Positions 10,831 to 20,799 of a stretch of 64,000 bases of DNA are shown in pieces. This stretch comes from Epiperipatus broadwayi. Lineage: Eukaryota; Onychophora; Udeonychophora; Euonychophora; Peripatidae. The DNA lies in NCBI GenBank assembly GCA_028023455.1, contig JAQFVV010006203.1, positions 6,476,821 to 6,540,820 on the forward strand, given 5' to 3'. The notes beneath the pieces were generated by a model. The model did not search any database and had not been told where the DNA came from. It saw nothing but the letters and a program-made list of their open reading frames with translations. The number at the start of each line of letters is the position of its first letter. Positions within the stretch are counted from its first letter, which is position 1. Position numbers and translations under genes: made by a program.

Positions 10831-11699
10831 CTAAATTAAGTCACATGATATGACTTGATTTCCTGACAATATATTTAAGTAGAATGATGAGAATGAAAAG
10901 GTTTTCCTTATCCACTACAATAAATCAATCAAATTTCATATAATTTTTTTTTTTTTAAATATACTTGTTAATTTATTTTTTAAAAAGTACTTTTGTTTGG
11001 GGTGTGATGCGGTGATTGTAAAAATGCCTTATATCTTAATTGATTGATATAAACAAAAAAGGAAAATGATTTATAACATTATTAGAAGATGCTTGTACTT
11101 TACACAAACACAAACTGCTTATTATTCTTTATTAGAAATCAAACGATGTTAGTATGATGATTACCAATTACAAACTATAAAAAAATGATATTTATTTTTA
11201 AAAACTCCCCTAAATATTTACGGTGTTATTAAATGAAGTTAGAAGCTTGTTAATGGTCAACAAGTGAGAAATTGCTATTACTGTCATTGCAAAAAAAGAG
11301 AATAACATATAAGAGAAAGCAGCAATATATAAGAATAGTAAGTCAGAAAAAACAAATTAGAATAATACTATCATTGTTCGATAGTTTTAGCAAGCACACT
11401 AGTTAGTAGTCTATTTAAGAGCTAAAGATTTCATGATCAGAAAGAATGAAAAACTATCTCAATTCGGTCAATTGAATGCAGTAATTTGCTTAATTTGATA
11501 TCTTAATGTTCGAATATTATTTAACCTATGACAACAGAACATACGGTTACTTTTTATTACCAAAAAATGAATTACATAATAATTCATCTGTTTGATCCCA
11601 CTAACTTCAGTAATAAGCATTGCAATTTCATTAACATCTATTATTCTAATTTTAGTTTTAATATAGTAAAGATTGTATATCATTCATATGTTGCTGTTT
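10831..11699. other. AT-rich DNA, nothing recognised
   Basis: A 71-codon minus-strand frame (11,468-11,683) has no family resemblance. It lies next to the possible coding fossil at 11,700-12,000 but joins it in no obvious way. Confidence 0.4.
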
Positions 11700-12003
11700 A
11701 ATTGTGTATATTACCTACTTCTTCCACCATGATAGCAACAGTAACTTCTCCAGATTGTTGTTGACAATTAAAAAAAATTTAGCTTTATTCTGTATCACTG
11801 CTAAATGAAATGATTTCTCTGAATGAAAAATCTTCCCTTCTTTTCTTCCAAAGTGTAAGCTTGTGATTAGGACCTGTAGAGGTCCCTACTTTCACATTTT
11901 CAAGCACACACTATTGAGGTTTATTGTCTTAGTAAATATTACTTATACGATTTGTAGTTGTCACTGAACCATTTCTAGTGTGTTTGCTATCAGAATTTTC
12001 AAA
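11700..12003 (-). pseudogene. Unidentified coding fossil, one frame with a few stops
   Basis: On the minus strand a single frame runs for about 100 codons with only four stops and a more coding-like composition than its surroundings. Readable parts include ENSDSKHTRNGSVTTTNRI, then NVKVGTSTGPNHKLTLWKKR and REDFSFREIISFSSDTE, and after two stops CQQQSGEVTVAIMVEEVG. I do not recognise the family. It could be a decayed transposon gene or a host-gene exon relic; no convincing splice acceptor is visible. Weakly supported. Confidence 0.25.
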
Positions 12004-12601
12004 GTGCAGGACTAATGTTACTGTTTAAATTTTAAGTAAAAGTCTATCAGTAAAATTCAAACCTCTTGAAATGGCATGAATAATTAATAATAAAGTTTCA
12101 TATTAAACACATCTCAATAATTATATATCTAGTTTCACATGTCAGTGGTATTATTTTCCTTGTCATTTCAAGAAATACGTTTTAATATACACAGTCATCT
12201 TACAGTATTTTTTTTTTAAAAAAAAGTTTAAGCAGTGGAAGCAGTATAGTTATGCAAATTTTAGAATATTACGCAATTTTTATAATTACAGCATCACATT
12301 TGTTTGATTAATTATTTTTATTTATAAATCACCAGTAAGTTTTCAAAAAGATTTTTGAAAAATTTGATTGGCTTTTTATACAAGGATTTGAAAATCTTTT
12401 TAATTGGGATCATTCTATAAATAAGTAATTATATATATATTTAAAAAAAAAAAAAAAAAATTGTTTTATTATTTTACTGCAAATATTTTGAGTATATTGG
12501 ATTTAAATATATATGAATAATAATAATTAGCATTGTTGCATAAGTTTCAAGTGTTAAATAATAAATATTTCTGGATTATAATAAAGTTACATTTCTGATT
12601 T
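12004..12601. other. AT-rich DNA, nothing recognised
   Basis: Contains homopolymer runs (A-run near 12,444-12,460) and short AT tracts only. Confidence 0.5.
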
Positions 12602-12900
12602 TAAGTATAGGGGATTTGAACTCAGATTTTCAAGCACCCTCCATCTATCCACACTATCTCATACAACTGATACACATGACCACACATATGTAGAAAAGAT
12701 ATAACCACCAATATATGTATTCCATGCTAGACCAGCACTCATCAGTTGGTCCAGAAATCATTCCCCCCCCCACATATATAATCAGTGCTCAGTTTATATT
12801 AAGATAGCAAATCCTTACACTTTAATGGTATCAGTTGTATGAGATAGTGTGGATAGAAGGAGGGTGCTTGCAAATCTGAGTTCAAATCCCCTATACTTAC
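12602..12900. mobile_element. Foldback element F3, copy 1
   Basis: Arms 12,602-12,672 (AAGTATAGGGGATTTGAACT...) and 12,829-12,900 are inverted copies around a 156-bp interior. The interior contains, on the minus strand, CTGATGAGTGCTGG and then a short hairpin, followed on the plus strand by CAGTTTATATTAAGATAGCA, which is the half-hairpin found complete at 19,225-19,419. A C homopolymer interrupts it near 12,764-12,772. Copy 2 forms the outer arms at 14,058-14,220 and 19,428-19,593. Confidence 0.75.
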
Positions 12901-13059
12901 AGTTAAGCTCTAGATTTGTGAAGAGTGCCTGGTTTTCAAATATTTATGATTTTAAAAAATTTAATTTATTCTGTTAATGAAAAGGTAAAGGTATCAAATG
13001 TATTTTTGATTCATTTATATAACCTTCTACTACTTAACCAAAAATAATAATACTATATT

Positions 13060-13810
13060 AGTTCTAAATTTCATATTCATAATTTCCGGCCATTATCGAT
13101 TCCCTGCTGAATGAAAGTCTCCCTAAGTTTAATACAGGTTCCCCTATCTCTATTCCCCCTTCTCCATGTGATACAGCTTTTTTTTTATTTCACCATCCAA
13201 CTTCTAGGCCTTTCACAATTTCTTGAGACCCAGTTTAAGATTTCAATTATCCATCAATTGTCATCTCTTCTAGCAATATGTTTAGCCCAGATTCATTTCA
13301 GTTGCTCAATCTTTTCACTGATGTTAATAATATCTGTTTGTTCTTTCACTCATATATTTAGTTTTTGATCACTTCTTGTTACTCTTAATATATATTCCCT
13401 ATACATCAATGAGTGGTCTGAATTTTCTACATTGCTCTTCTGTTAAGGATCCAAGTATCAGATCCATAAGTAAGATCTGTTTATTAAAATCTTTCTTTTC
13501 AAACATATAGACATGGGTTTTTTTTTAATATTTTAGTTTTTTCTATCAAAAATCCTCCTTCCAAGTTTAATTCTTTGATTAAGTTCATCCAGGATGTTTT
13601 CATTTGTATTAACTATCTGATCAAGTTATTTATATAGTTGTTAGCTTCTTCTACTTCATGATTAACAATCTTTACCTTCTTCTTTTGAGAGAATCCATTA
13701 AACATTATTTTAATTTCTTTTAGCACTTTTTTGTTACTTTCATCTGATAACTCTTGCAACATTTCCTGAAGTTCCAAAATATATATATTTCCAAAATAAA
13801 AATTCAATTT
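13060..13810 (-). pseudogene. RTE-type LINE, RT C-terminal and 3' part (antisense)
   Basis: Read on the minus strand, this is the 3' half of an RTE-like non-LTR retrotransposon. Near 13,700 the frame reads KIMFNGFSQKKKVKIVN, the post-catalytic segment equivalent to 'TKVMFNG' of RTE RTs. Further downstream come 'KWIWAKHIARRDDNWW' and 'FIQQGIDNG'-type sequence (13,100-13,300), the conserved C-terminal block of this family. The 3' end lies near 13,060. Frameshifts and stops throughout. Related plus-strand copies are at 41.4 and 59.2-60.1 kb. Confidence 0.65.
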
Positions 13811-14057
13811 AAAAAATATATAATAAATTTTAATATAAAATTATATATGTTAAAATTTGTCTTAAGATAGATTGAGTTAACTAAACAACAGGATTCTTTG
13901 GTCATCATTAATAGTCATTATTGCTTATCAACTGTTAGTATAATTTTTATGCCATCTCAATTAAAAAATAGATATGATAAGAATAAAATAAATTGATAGT
14001 TTATTTTTATATAATATCTGAAATACAGACATTCTTCATATATCTGGAGCCTAATTG
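13811..14057. other. AT-rich spacer
   Basis: No feature is supported between the RTE fragment and the F3 copy. Confidence 0.5.
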
Positions 14058-14220
14058 TAAATATAGGAGATTTGAACTCAGAATTTCAAGCACCTTTCAA
14101 CTATCTACACTATCTCATATCACTGATACACATGATCACACATGTAGAAAAGACCAATAATCACCAATATATATATTTCATGCTGAACCAGCACTCATTA
14201 GTTGGTCCAGGTTAACATCT
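14058..14220. mobile_element. Foldback element F3, copy 2, left arm
   Basis: This is homologous to 12,602-12,750: GATTTGAACTCAGAATTTCA, ACTATCTCATATCACTGATA, then ATGCTGAACCAGCACTCATT. Its inverted partner is 5.2 kb away at 19,428-19,593. The two were separated by insertion of the 4.74 kb palindrome and a PLE-like hairpin. Confidence 0.75.
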
Positions 14221-14507
14221 CATATATATATATTGTAACGGCATAAAATATGTCGTTACATTAATTTAAGATTAAAATAAAAACTAAGTTCGTAAATAAA
14301 AACTAAAAGCTAAAAAATTAAAGAGTTGTTAAATGTGTATATGTATTTATATTCGTACAGATGCAAAACTTTAAAAATTATTTTCTTTTTTTTAAAAAAA
14401 ATATATTTGAACATACTTTTTTTTTAAAAAGTACAAGATCTAAAGATAAAATATTTCTGTGAATGGAAATGATTGTTTTATAAATTAATTGAAAAGCAAA
14501 CTAGCCC

Positions 14508-14876
14508 TTGGGGCTGTATAGAAAAAAAGGTCAGTTGAAAGATATAGATAAGAGAATAAAAAATAAATTACATGTCCAATATAGAAGCAGCAATGAAGGC
14601 CTGGACCATAATGGAAATTATTGCAACAGGAAACGATGTTCAATGAATCCGGAGGAGTACTATAAAAGGAAAAATATTGAAATTAAGAAGAGTTCCAGCT
14701 TGATTTTTGTGAGAAGAGTGATAAGATGCACTTGTTGTTCTCTCTCACTTATTTCAAATAAAATGACTGTAATACCAGGATTGAACCAGCTTAAGCCTTC
14801 TCCAGAACAACAGACTGGACTTCAAATAGAGACGTCATGGAAATTGGCACCAGGAACAGTGATTCTCCTTCTGTAA
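14508..14876 (+). CDS. Hypothetical ORF in left arm of giant palindrome (122 codons)
   Basis: The open frame encodes a basic N-terminal half rich in Lys/Arg, then RRVIRCTCCSLSLISNKMTV with three closely spaced Cys, and ends APGTVILLL. The last 77 codons are also open in the other arm (18,330-18,563, minus) with 11 amino-acid differences. In the aligned 231 nt I count about 12 amino-acid-changing and 4 silent substitutions, the ratio expected without selection, so protein function is doubtful. The 5' 45 codons are not open in the mirror copy. No family recognised; the frame may be fortuitous. Confidence 0.2.
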   Translation: MGLYRKKGQLKDIDKRIKNKLHVQYRSSNEGLDHNGNYCNRKRCSMNPEEYYKRKNIEIKKSSSLIFVRRVIRCTCCSLSLISNKMTVIPGLNQLKPSPEQQTGLQIETSWKLAPGTVILLL

Positions 14877-15595
14877 GACATGAACTATAAAATTTAAAAA
14901 TAATTAAGAACTTTCGTTCAAGCTTTTAATATTCAGAACCTAAATTTTAAAATGAACTCTTATCTGACTTTCAAATTTCAAATTGATAATTAATGTTTAT
15001 ATTTTATACATTTAAGTTTTTTAAAAAAATCATTTCCATTTTTATTTTTTTTATTTCTATTAATATTTATTTGTATAAATTATTTAAATACATTAAATTT
15101 AAGTTGAGTATTGATGCTTGCATAGATTCATTCACATTTAATTATGTTTTTGTTTTCATATTTGATTAGAATATATAGACATTCGGTAAATAATGATATC
15201 TTACGTTGAATATCTAAAATGTATTTATTCGGACATCTTTTTAGTTATTGGTGTCAATGCGACATCTTATGATGAATACCATTGAGTTTCTTGTGAATTC
15301 CCTCTGCAATTACATCAGTGACTTTATATTTTGATCATTTATGTTTATTTTCAAATGTTTTTGGGCATGTAATCTATGTAGTCAATCTGTGCTCAACATT
15401 AAAAAACAAACATATATAAATCCATATGTGCGAACTTATATAAATGTTAAATTTAAGTCGGGCATGAATGGCTATATAGATTTGTAAAGTTATATTAATT
15501 AATTAGGGAAGGGTAATCTTAGGTTATTTGTTTCGTAGTTAAATTAGGTCAATGGATTGGATATATTGGTGTAATTAGTAGATGTAGTATGAGGT

Positions 15596-15850
15596 TTGCT
15601 ATGTGCAGGGTCTCCATTATATGCCACACACCTCTTTTTGCCTATGGAAGGGAATAGTAAGACGGAAAACGCAGTCCCTTCCTATGGAGTTTTTTTTATT
15701 GTTCTTCTTGCCGACAGATGTAGCATTCCTGGTTGGTTGAGAGTCAATGTCTTGTCTAGCCATACTGTTCAGATGTACATTCCTGACCATATGGTATTTT
15801 GTGATGTCGTATTTTCATGCTACATTGAATACATCAATGTATCAGATTGA
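15596..15850 (+). CDS. Hypothetical ORF in left arm of giant palindrome (84 codons)
   Basis: The open frame contains SPLYATHLFLPMEGNSKTEN, LADRCSIPGWLRVNV and VQMYIPDHMVFCDVVFSCYIE. It is mirrored at 17,350-17,610 on the minus strand. The mirror frame keeps LLADRCSIP, WLRVNV and VQMYIPD, but its start region is shifted (HYMPHTSFCLWKAI) and its stop lies further on. No family recognised. The reverse strand of the same stretch also reads with few stops, so which strand ever coded, if any, is undecided. Confidence 0.2.
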   Translation: MLCAGSPLYATHLFLPMEGNSKTENAVPSYGVFFIVLLADRCSIPGWLRVNVLSSHTVQMYIPDHMVFCDVVFSCYIEYINVSD

Positions 15851-16355
15851 TTGACGCTGGTTTGACTGCGAACTTTTGGCCTAAGGTTAAATAAGGGATA
15901 GAATATTTTCTTTTCAAATGCAAATCTATGTAGTTTATTCATACTCGACAATTTTTAAAATAAATATAAAATTCATCTGTGTGGATGATTTAAAATCTTA
16001 AAATAATAATTTAAATTAAAAGAATATTAAAATCAAAAATAATAAATGTTATTCCTCAAATTTTAAAATGATTATATATGTGCATAAATAAATGTTGTTT
16101 GTGTGTTAATTACTGGCAGTGGCTTTTATTTTTTTATATTTAAGATACAAATTAAACAAGTTATATATTATTATCTCTGCTTCTCCACTGAGCTAGTGAC
16201 TTGGGCTAACGGTCTAAATATAAAATAAAGTGGGATCTGAACAGCGGGTATCTGCCTCCTCTATAAATTTTCCAGGTTCAAATGGCTGGTGGTGCACTGT
16301 AGCAGCAGATACGGTAAGACTGGTAACTTCCTCTTTCTTTTGGACCATTATAATT

Positions 16356-16862
16356 AACTTCCTCAAAAAACAAAAACAAAAAAAAAAATTTACTTAGTGT
16401 TAGAAATTCTGTTACACAATTATATAGTAAACTTTTTTTTTTAAAAAGACAAAACTTTGGTTAGTAATTACACATGAATATAATGATAAAAAATTGTTGA
16501 CTGTTGATTCCTTTCTACCAGCTAAATTTCTGCCCCCTCCCTTCCAAGTTTCTTTTCTCCTACTTTTAACTATTACTTAGGCATGTTAAAATGGTTGGAT
16601 TTTAAATAAGACTTTTTTAAAAAAAATTATGATTTATATTAATTATTATGTTTAAATTATTATTTTATTCCTCGTATTTATCTAAACATATGCGCTATTT
16701 TTTATACTGGCAGTACTTTAAAACAAAATTCCAAATATAACTTTACATTAATACAAATATATATATATACTCATTTTTAAATAAAAATGTTATTGGCATG
16801 ATTTATTTTTAAAATTCTCAAGGTACTGGTGGTTTATTAAAAATCGCCCCATGTTGGGCCCC
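16356..16862. other. Spacer of the giant palindrome
   Basis: 507 bp between the two arms, AT-rich, with A-runs near 16,366-16,388 and no open frame of note. It holds no recognisable gene or replication motif. Confidence 0.6.
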
Positions 16863-17349
16863 AATTATAATAGTCCAAAAGAAAGAGAAAGCCCAGTCTT
16901 ACCCTATCTGCCGCTACAGGGTGCCACCAGGCATTTGAACCTGGAAAATTTATAGAGGAGACAGATATGCACTGTTAAGGTCCCACTTTATTTTATATTT
17001 AGACCATTAGCCGAAGTCACTAGCTCAGTGGAGATGCAGAGATAATAATATATAACTTGTTTAATTTGTATCTTAAATATAAAAAAATAAAAGCCACTGC
17101 CAGTAATTAACACACAAACAACATTTATTTACACACATATATAATCATTTTAAAATTTGAAGAATAACATTTATTATTTTAGATTTTAATATTCTTTTAA
17201 TTTAAATTATTATTTTAAGATTTTAAATCATTGACAGAGATGAATTTTATATTTATTTTAAGATTGTTGAATATGTATAAGCTACATAGATTTGAATTTG
17301 AAAACAAAATATTCTATTCCTTATTTAACCTTAGGCCAAAAGTTCACAG

Positions 17350-17610
17350 TTAAACCGGTGTCAATCCATCTGATTCATTGATATTTTCAATGTAGCATGA
17401 AAATACGACAGCACAAAATACCATACGGTCAGGAATGTACATCTGAACAGTATGATTAGAGAAGACATTTACTCTCAACCAAACAGGAATGCTACATCTG
17501 TCAGCAAGAAGACCAATAAAAAAACTCCATAGGAGGGACTGCATTTTCCATCTTATTATTGCCTTCCATAGGCAAAAAGAGGTGTGCGGCATATAATGGA
17601 GATCCTGCAC
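17350..17610 (-). CDS. Hypothetical ORF in right arm of giant palindrome (86 codons)
   Basis: This is the mirror of 15,596-15,850. It retains LLADRCSIPVWLRVNVFSNH and VQMYIPDRMVFCAVVFSCYI but is frameshifted relative to the left-arm frame near its start and is extended at the end (LTPV). Function unknown; likely not maintained as a protein. Confidence 0.2.
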   Translation of the reverse strand: MQDLHYMPHTSFCLWKAIIRWKMQSLLWSFFIGLLADRCSIPVWLRVNVFSNHTVQMYIPDRMVFCAVVFSCYIENINESDGLTPV

Positions 17611-18329
17611 ATAGCGAACCTCATACTACATCTACTAATTACACCAATATATCCAATCATTGACCTAATTTAACTACAAAACAAATAACCTAAGATTACC
17701 CTCCCCTAATTAATTAATATAACTTTACAAATCTATACAGCCATTCATGCCTGACTTAAATTTAACATTTATATAAGTTCGCACAGATGGATTTATAAAA
17801 GTTTGTTTTTTAATGTTGAGCACAGATTGACTACATAGATTACATGCCCAAAAACATTTGAAAATAAACATAAATGATCAAAATATAAAGTCACTGATGT
17901 AATTGCAGAGGGAATTCACAAGAAACTCAATGGCATTCATCATAAAATGCTGCATTGACACCAATAACTAAAAAGACATCCGAATAAATACATTTTAAAT
18001 ATTCAACATATCATTATTTACCGAATGTCTATATATTCTAATCAAATATGAAAACAAAAACATAATTAAACATGAACGAATCTATGCAAGCGTCAATACT
18101 CAACTTAAATTTAATGCATTTAAATAATTTATACAAATAAATATTAATAGAAATAAATAAAATAAAAATGAAAATGATTTTTTTTAAAACTTAAATGTAT
18201 AAAATCTAAACATTAATTATCAATTTGAAATTTGAAAGTCAGATAAGAGTTCATTTTAAAATTTAGATTCTGAATATTAAAAGCTTGAATGAAAGTTCTT
18301 AATTAGTTTTAAATTTTATAGTTCATGTC

Positions 18330-18563
18330 TTACAGAAGGAGAATCGCAGTTCCTGGTGCCAATTCCCATGATGTCTCTATTTGAAGTCCGGTCTGTTGTT
18401 CTGGAGGAGGCCTAAGGTAGTACAATCCTGGTATTAAAGTCATTTTATTTGAAATAAGTGAGAGAGAGCGACAAGTGCATCTTATCGCTCTTCTCACAAA
18501 AATCAAGCTGGAACTCCTCTTAATTTCAATATTTTTCCTTTTATTGTACTCCTCTGGATTCAT
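18330..18563 (-). CDS. Hypothetical ORF in right arm of giant palindrome (77 codons)
   Basis: Starts at a Met shared with the left arm (MNPEEY) and shares the stop after ILLL. Residue changes relative to the left arm include loss of one Cys (CTCR instead of CTCC). No domain recognised. See 14,508-14,876 for the comparison. Confidence 0.2.
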   Translation of the reverse strand: MNPEEYNKRKNIEIKRSSSLIFVRRAIRCTCRSLSLISNKMTLIPGLYYLRPPPEQQTGLQIETSWELAPGTAILLL

Positions 18564-18987
18564 TGAACATCATTTCCTGTTGCAATAATTTGCATTATGG
18601 TCTGGGCCTTCATTGCTGCTTCTATATTGGACATGTAATTTATTTTTTATTCTCTTATCTATATCTTTCAACTGACCTTTTTTTCTATAAGTGCCCCAAG
18701 GGTTAGTTTGCTTTTCAATTAATTTATAAAACAATCATATCCATTTACAAAAATATTTTATCTTTAGATCTTGTACTTTTTTAAAAAAAAAGTATGTTCA
18801 AATATTTTTTTTTTAAAAAAGAAAATAATTTTTAAAGTTTTGCATCTGTGCGAATATATATACGTATATACATTTAACAACTCTTTAATTTTTTAGCTTT
18901 TAGTTTTTATTTATGAACTTAGTTTTTATTTTAATCTTAAATTAATGTAACGACATATTTCATACCGTTACAATATATATATATATG

Positions 18988-19206
18988 TTAATTCTAATAT
19001 TTTCATGGATAAAAGAGGTCAAATTATTATTATTTGCTGGATATTCTGTGTAGTGAAATAGCTAAATGCTGACGATTCAGTACAATATCAAATACCATCC
19101 TCAGAGAAAGAGGACATTTTGAGGAAAGTACTTGATATTGTACTATAACATCAGCATTTAGCTATTTCACATTCACTGAATATCCCACAAATAATGATAA
19201 TATGAC
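18988..19206. mobile_element. PLE-terminus-derived hairpin, non-autonomous
   Basis: The hairpin begins AATTCTAATATTTTCATGGA and folds back on itself: TGTGTAGTGAAATAGCTAAATG (left) mirrors CATTTAGCTATTTCACATTC (right). The outer blocks and the TAGCTAAATGCTGA / GTACAATATCAAATAC motifs match the terminal region of the PLE copies at 10.3, 32.3, 41.1 and 43.5 kb. It therefore looks like two PLE termini joined head to head with the coding part lost. (TA)n tracts flank both sides. Confidence 0.7.
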
Positions 19207-19224
19207 ACATACATATATATATAA

Positions 19225-19419
19225 TCAGTGCTCAGTTTATATTAAGATAGCAAATCTTCATACTTTAATGGACAGGCTTCAATCTACCTCAACTTCCAAC
19301 TCTTCAGCCATCATCAGATTTTTAATGATATGGATGGCTAAAGAGTTGGAGGTTGAAGTAGTTTGAAGCCTGTCTATTAAAGTATGAAGATTTGCTATCT
19401 TAATATAAACTGAGAACTG
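19225..19419. repeat. Internal hairpin of foldback family F3
   Basis: An almost complete palindrome: CAGTTTATATTAAGATAGCA... mirrors ...TGCTATCTTAATATAAACTG, and AATGGACAGGCTTCAATCTA mirrors a block at about 19,357-19,377. Half of it (CAGTGCTCAGTTTATATT to CTTTAATGG) is present at the same relative place in F3 copy 1 (12,782-12,828), so it belongs to F3 and is not a separate insertion. Confidence 0.75.
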
Positions 19420-19427
19420 CTTATATA

Positions 19428-19593
19428 TGTGTGTGTGAGATGATAATCTGGACCAACGGATGAGGGTTGGTTCAGCACAAAATATATATTGGTGATTATT
19501 GATCTTTTCTACATGTGTGTGATCATGTGTATCAGTGATATGAGATTGTGTGGATAGTTAAAAGGTGCTTGAAAATCTGAATTATCAAACCTA
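19428..19593. mobile_element. Foldback element F3, copy 2, right arm
   Basis: Inverted partner of 14,058-14,220: CTTTTCTACATGTGTGTGAT, GTATCAGTGATATGAGATTG, then AAGGTGCTTGAAAATCTGAA. It also carries GGATGAGGGTTGGTTCAGCA, corresponding to CTGATGAGTGCTGG in copy 1. Confidence 0.75.
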
Positions 19594-20055
19594 TTATTTT
19601 TATGATATTGGATACATGTTATCTATGAGTTTATTTTCAAAATTCATTTGATTCTAATGTTTTTTAAAATATATGACAAAATCATATGATCCATTGGTAT
19701 ACTGCGGATCTTTTTAGATGTCATGCTGATGCAATTGCTATTATAAGGTGATATAATCGATGGATTGACATTTAGAGTGAATTAGAATATAATAGACATT
19801 CTAAAAAAGTATTTTATAGCAAATTTCAATCTGGTGTTCAGTGAAAAGGGTAGACCCCATTTATGTTAAAAGGTTTTTTTTCAAAATCACTCTAAAGCAG
19901 TTTAGTAGTGTCTGCTTCCATTCGAAATAGTTAAAAGATAGCATTAGAAGACCTCAAACAAGCAGCCTAAATTATAAGTATTTAGACATATTTGTATCTC
20001 ATAGATCAGTTTGTGCATTTATGGCAAAACTCATCTTTAAATTTATTATTCTTTG
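19594..20055. other. AT-rich DNA upstream of the gypsy element
   Basis: Nothing recognised. The last five bases (CTTTG, 20,051-20,055) are the left target-site duplication of the LTR retrotransposon. Confidence 0.6.
20051..20055. repeat. 5-bp target-site duplication, left (CTTTG)
   Basis: Identical to 25,410-25,414, immediately outside the two LTRs. Five base pairs is usual for Ty3/gypsy integrases. Confidence 0.85.
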
Positions 20056-20655
20056 TGTTATAGTTCTCCCTTCTCTCAGAAGTGGACTATTCCAGATTCC
20101 TCCTTGCCTGATCATATTAAGCATTGTTTGCCTCAGGCAAATAAGTAATGTATAGCCAAAACATAGCCATTGATTATTACAGGCCAATAAGCAATGATCC
20201 TTGCTGAATCCGTGTGTTTTCAGTAAGGTCAGGGATCTGGCTATAAATAGTCAGCCTTTTGTGAGAATCAGGGGAAAATGTCTGTCTAACCTGAAAAGAC
20301 TACGCATTCTCCCATGGAATCCCTGCTAACCTGAACAGCAGTCAGCATCCCCACTAATAGCAATCTGCTATTTGTCTATGCAGCTAAGCAAGTCCACAGA
20401 AGGACTGGACACTGCTAAGACTAGGCAAGCTATATTGTACAGCCGGAAGAGTCGTTCTCCCTAACCATGAGACTATCAGGTGTAACTGGAAGTGATAGAT
20501 TCAGATTCAAGGGTTCCAGTATAACTATTGTTATTGTATATATACTGTATAATTTATTGTATATAGTTGTGAATAATAAATATTATATTAATTGTAATAC
20601 TGGTAATAGTAGTAATATCTGTAAATTGGGTCTGTAATCCAGACCAAACACAACA
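20056..20655 (+). repeat. 5' LTR
   Basis: 600 bp, similar to the 3' LTR (549 bp). A TATA box (TATAAATAG) lies near 20,242 with the U3/R boundary likely shortly after, and a possible poly(A) signal AATAAA lies at about 20,575-20,580. It differs from the 3' LTR by many point changes and by a segment of about 75 bp after GGAAGAGTC (about 20,450-20,530) absent from the 3' LTR. The insertion is therefore not recent. Confidence 0.9.
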
Positions 20656-20680
20656 GATTTTTGGCATAGTCAGACAAAGG
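20656..20680 (+). promoter_or_regulatory. Probable primer-binding site region
   Basis: GATTTTTGGCATAGTCAGAC follows the 5' LTR directly. A TGG a few bases after the LTR is the usual pairing place for a tRNA 3' CCA. The particular tRNA cannot be named from this sequence. Confidence 0.5.
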
Positions 20681-20799
20681 ATTTTTTTTCCCCCCCACGG
20701 CTGGAAAAAGAAAAAATTTGGGATTGTAAATACACTTGTGCACACTTATAGACACTCATAAGTTACGAATCTGTGATTATTAAATCACACCTAAATACT

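Larger units (their letters stand above)
14234..18972. mobile_element. 4.74-kb giant inverted-repeat (foldback) element
   Basis: Left arm 14,234-16,355 (2,122 bp) and right arm 16,863-18,972 (2,110 bp) are inverted copies around a 507-bp spacer. The tips are TGTAACGGCATA... and its complement. Each tip is itself a short hairpin: TGTAACG pairs with CGTTACA 27 bp inside the end, with a 3-nt loop and one G/T pair. The arms are colinear throughout; in one 231-bp stretch they differ by about 17 substitutions (roughly 7%). Both ends abut (TA)n. The arms hold small open frames (14,508-14,876 mirrored by 18,330-18,563; 15,596-15,850 mirrored by 17,350-17,610) but no transposase, RT or integrase motif. 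The class is unknown. It sits inside F3 copy 2, so it is younger than that insertion. Confidence 0.85.

Noticed and set aside
13111-13368. 85-codon plus-strand open frame
   Set aside because: It is the antisense shadow of the RTE C-terminal block, which reads correctly on the minus strand.
16905-17045. tRNA-like A box (CTAGCTCAGTGGAGA) and B-box-like GGTTCAAATGCC in the arms of the giant palindrome
   Set aside because: The A-box-like sequence lies on the plus strand and the B-box-like one on the minus strand, in the wrong order, so neither a tRNA nor a standard SINE head can be drawn.
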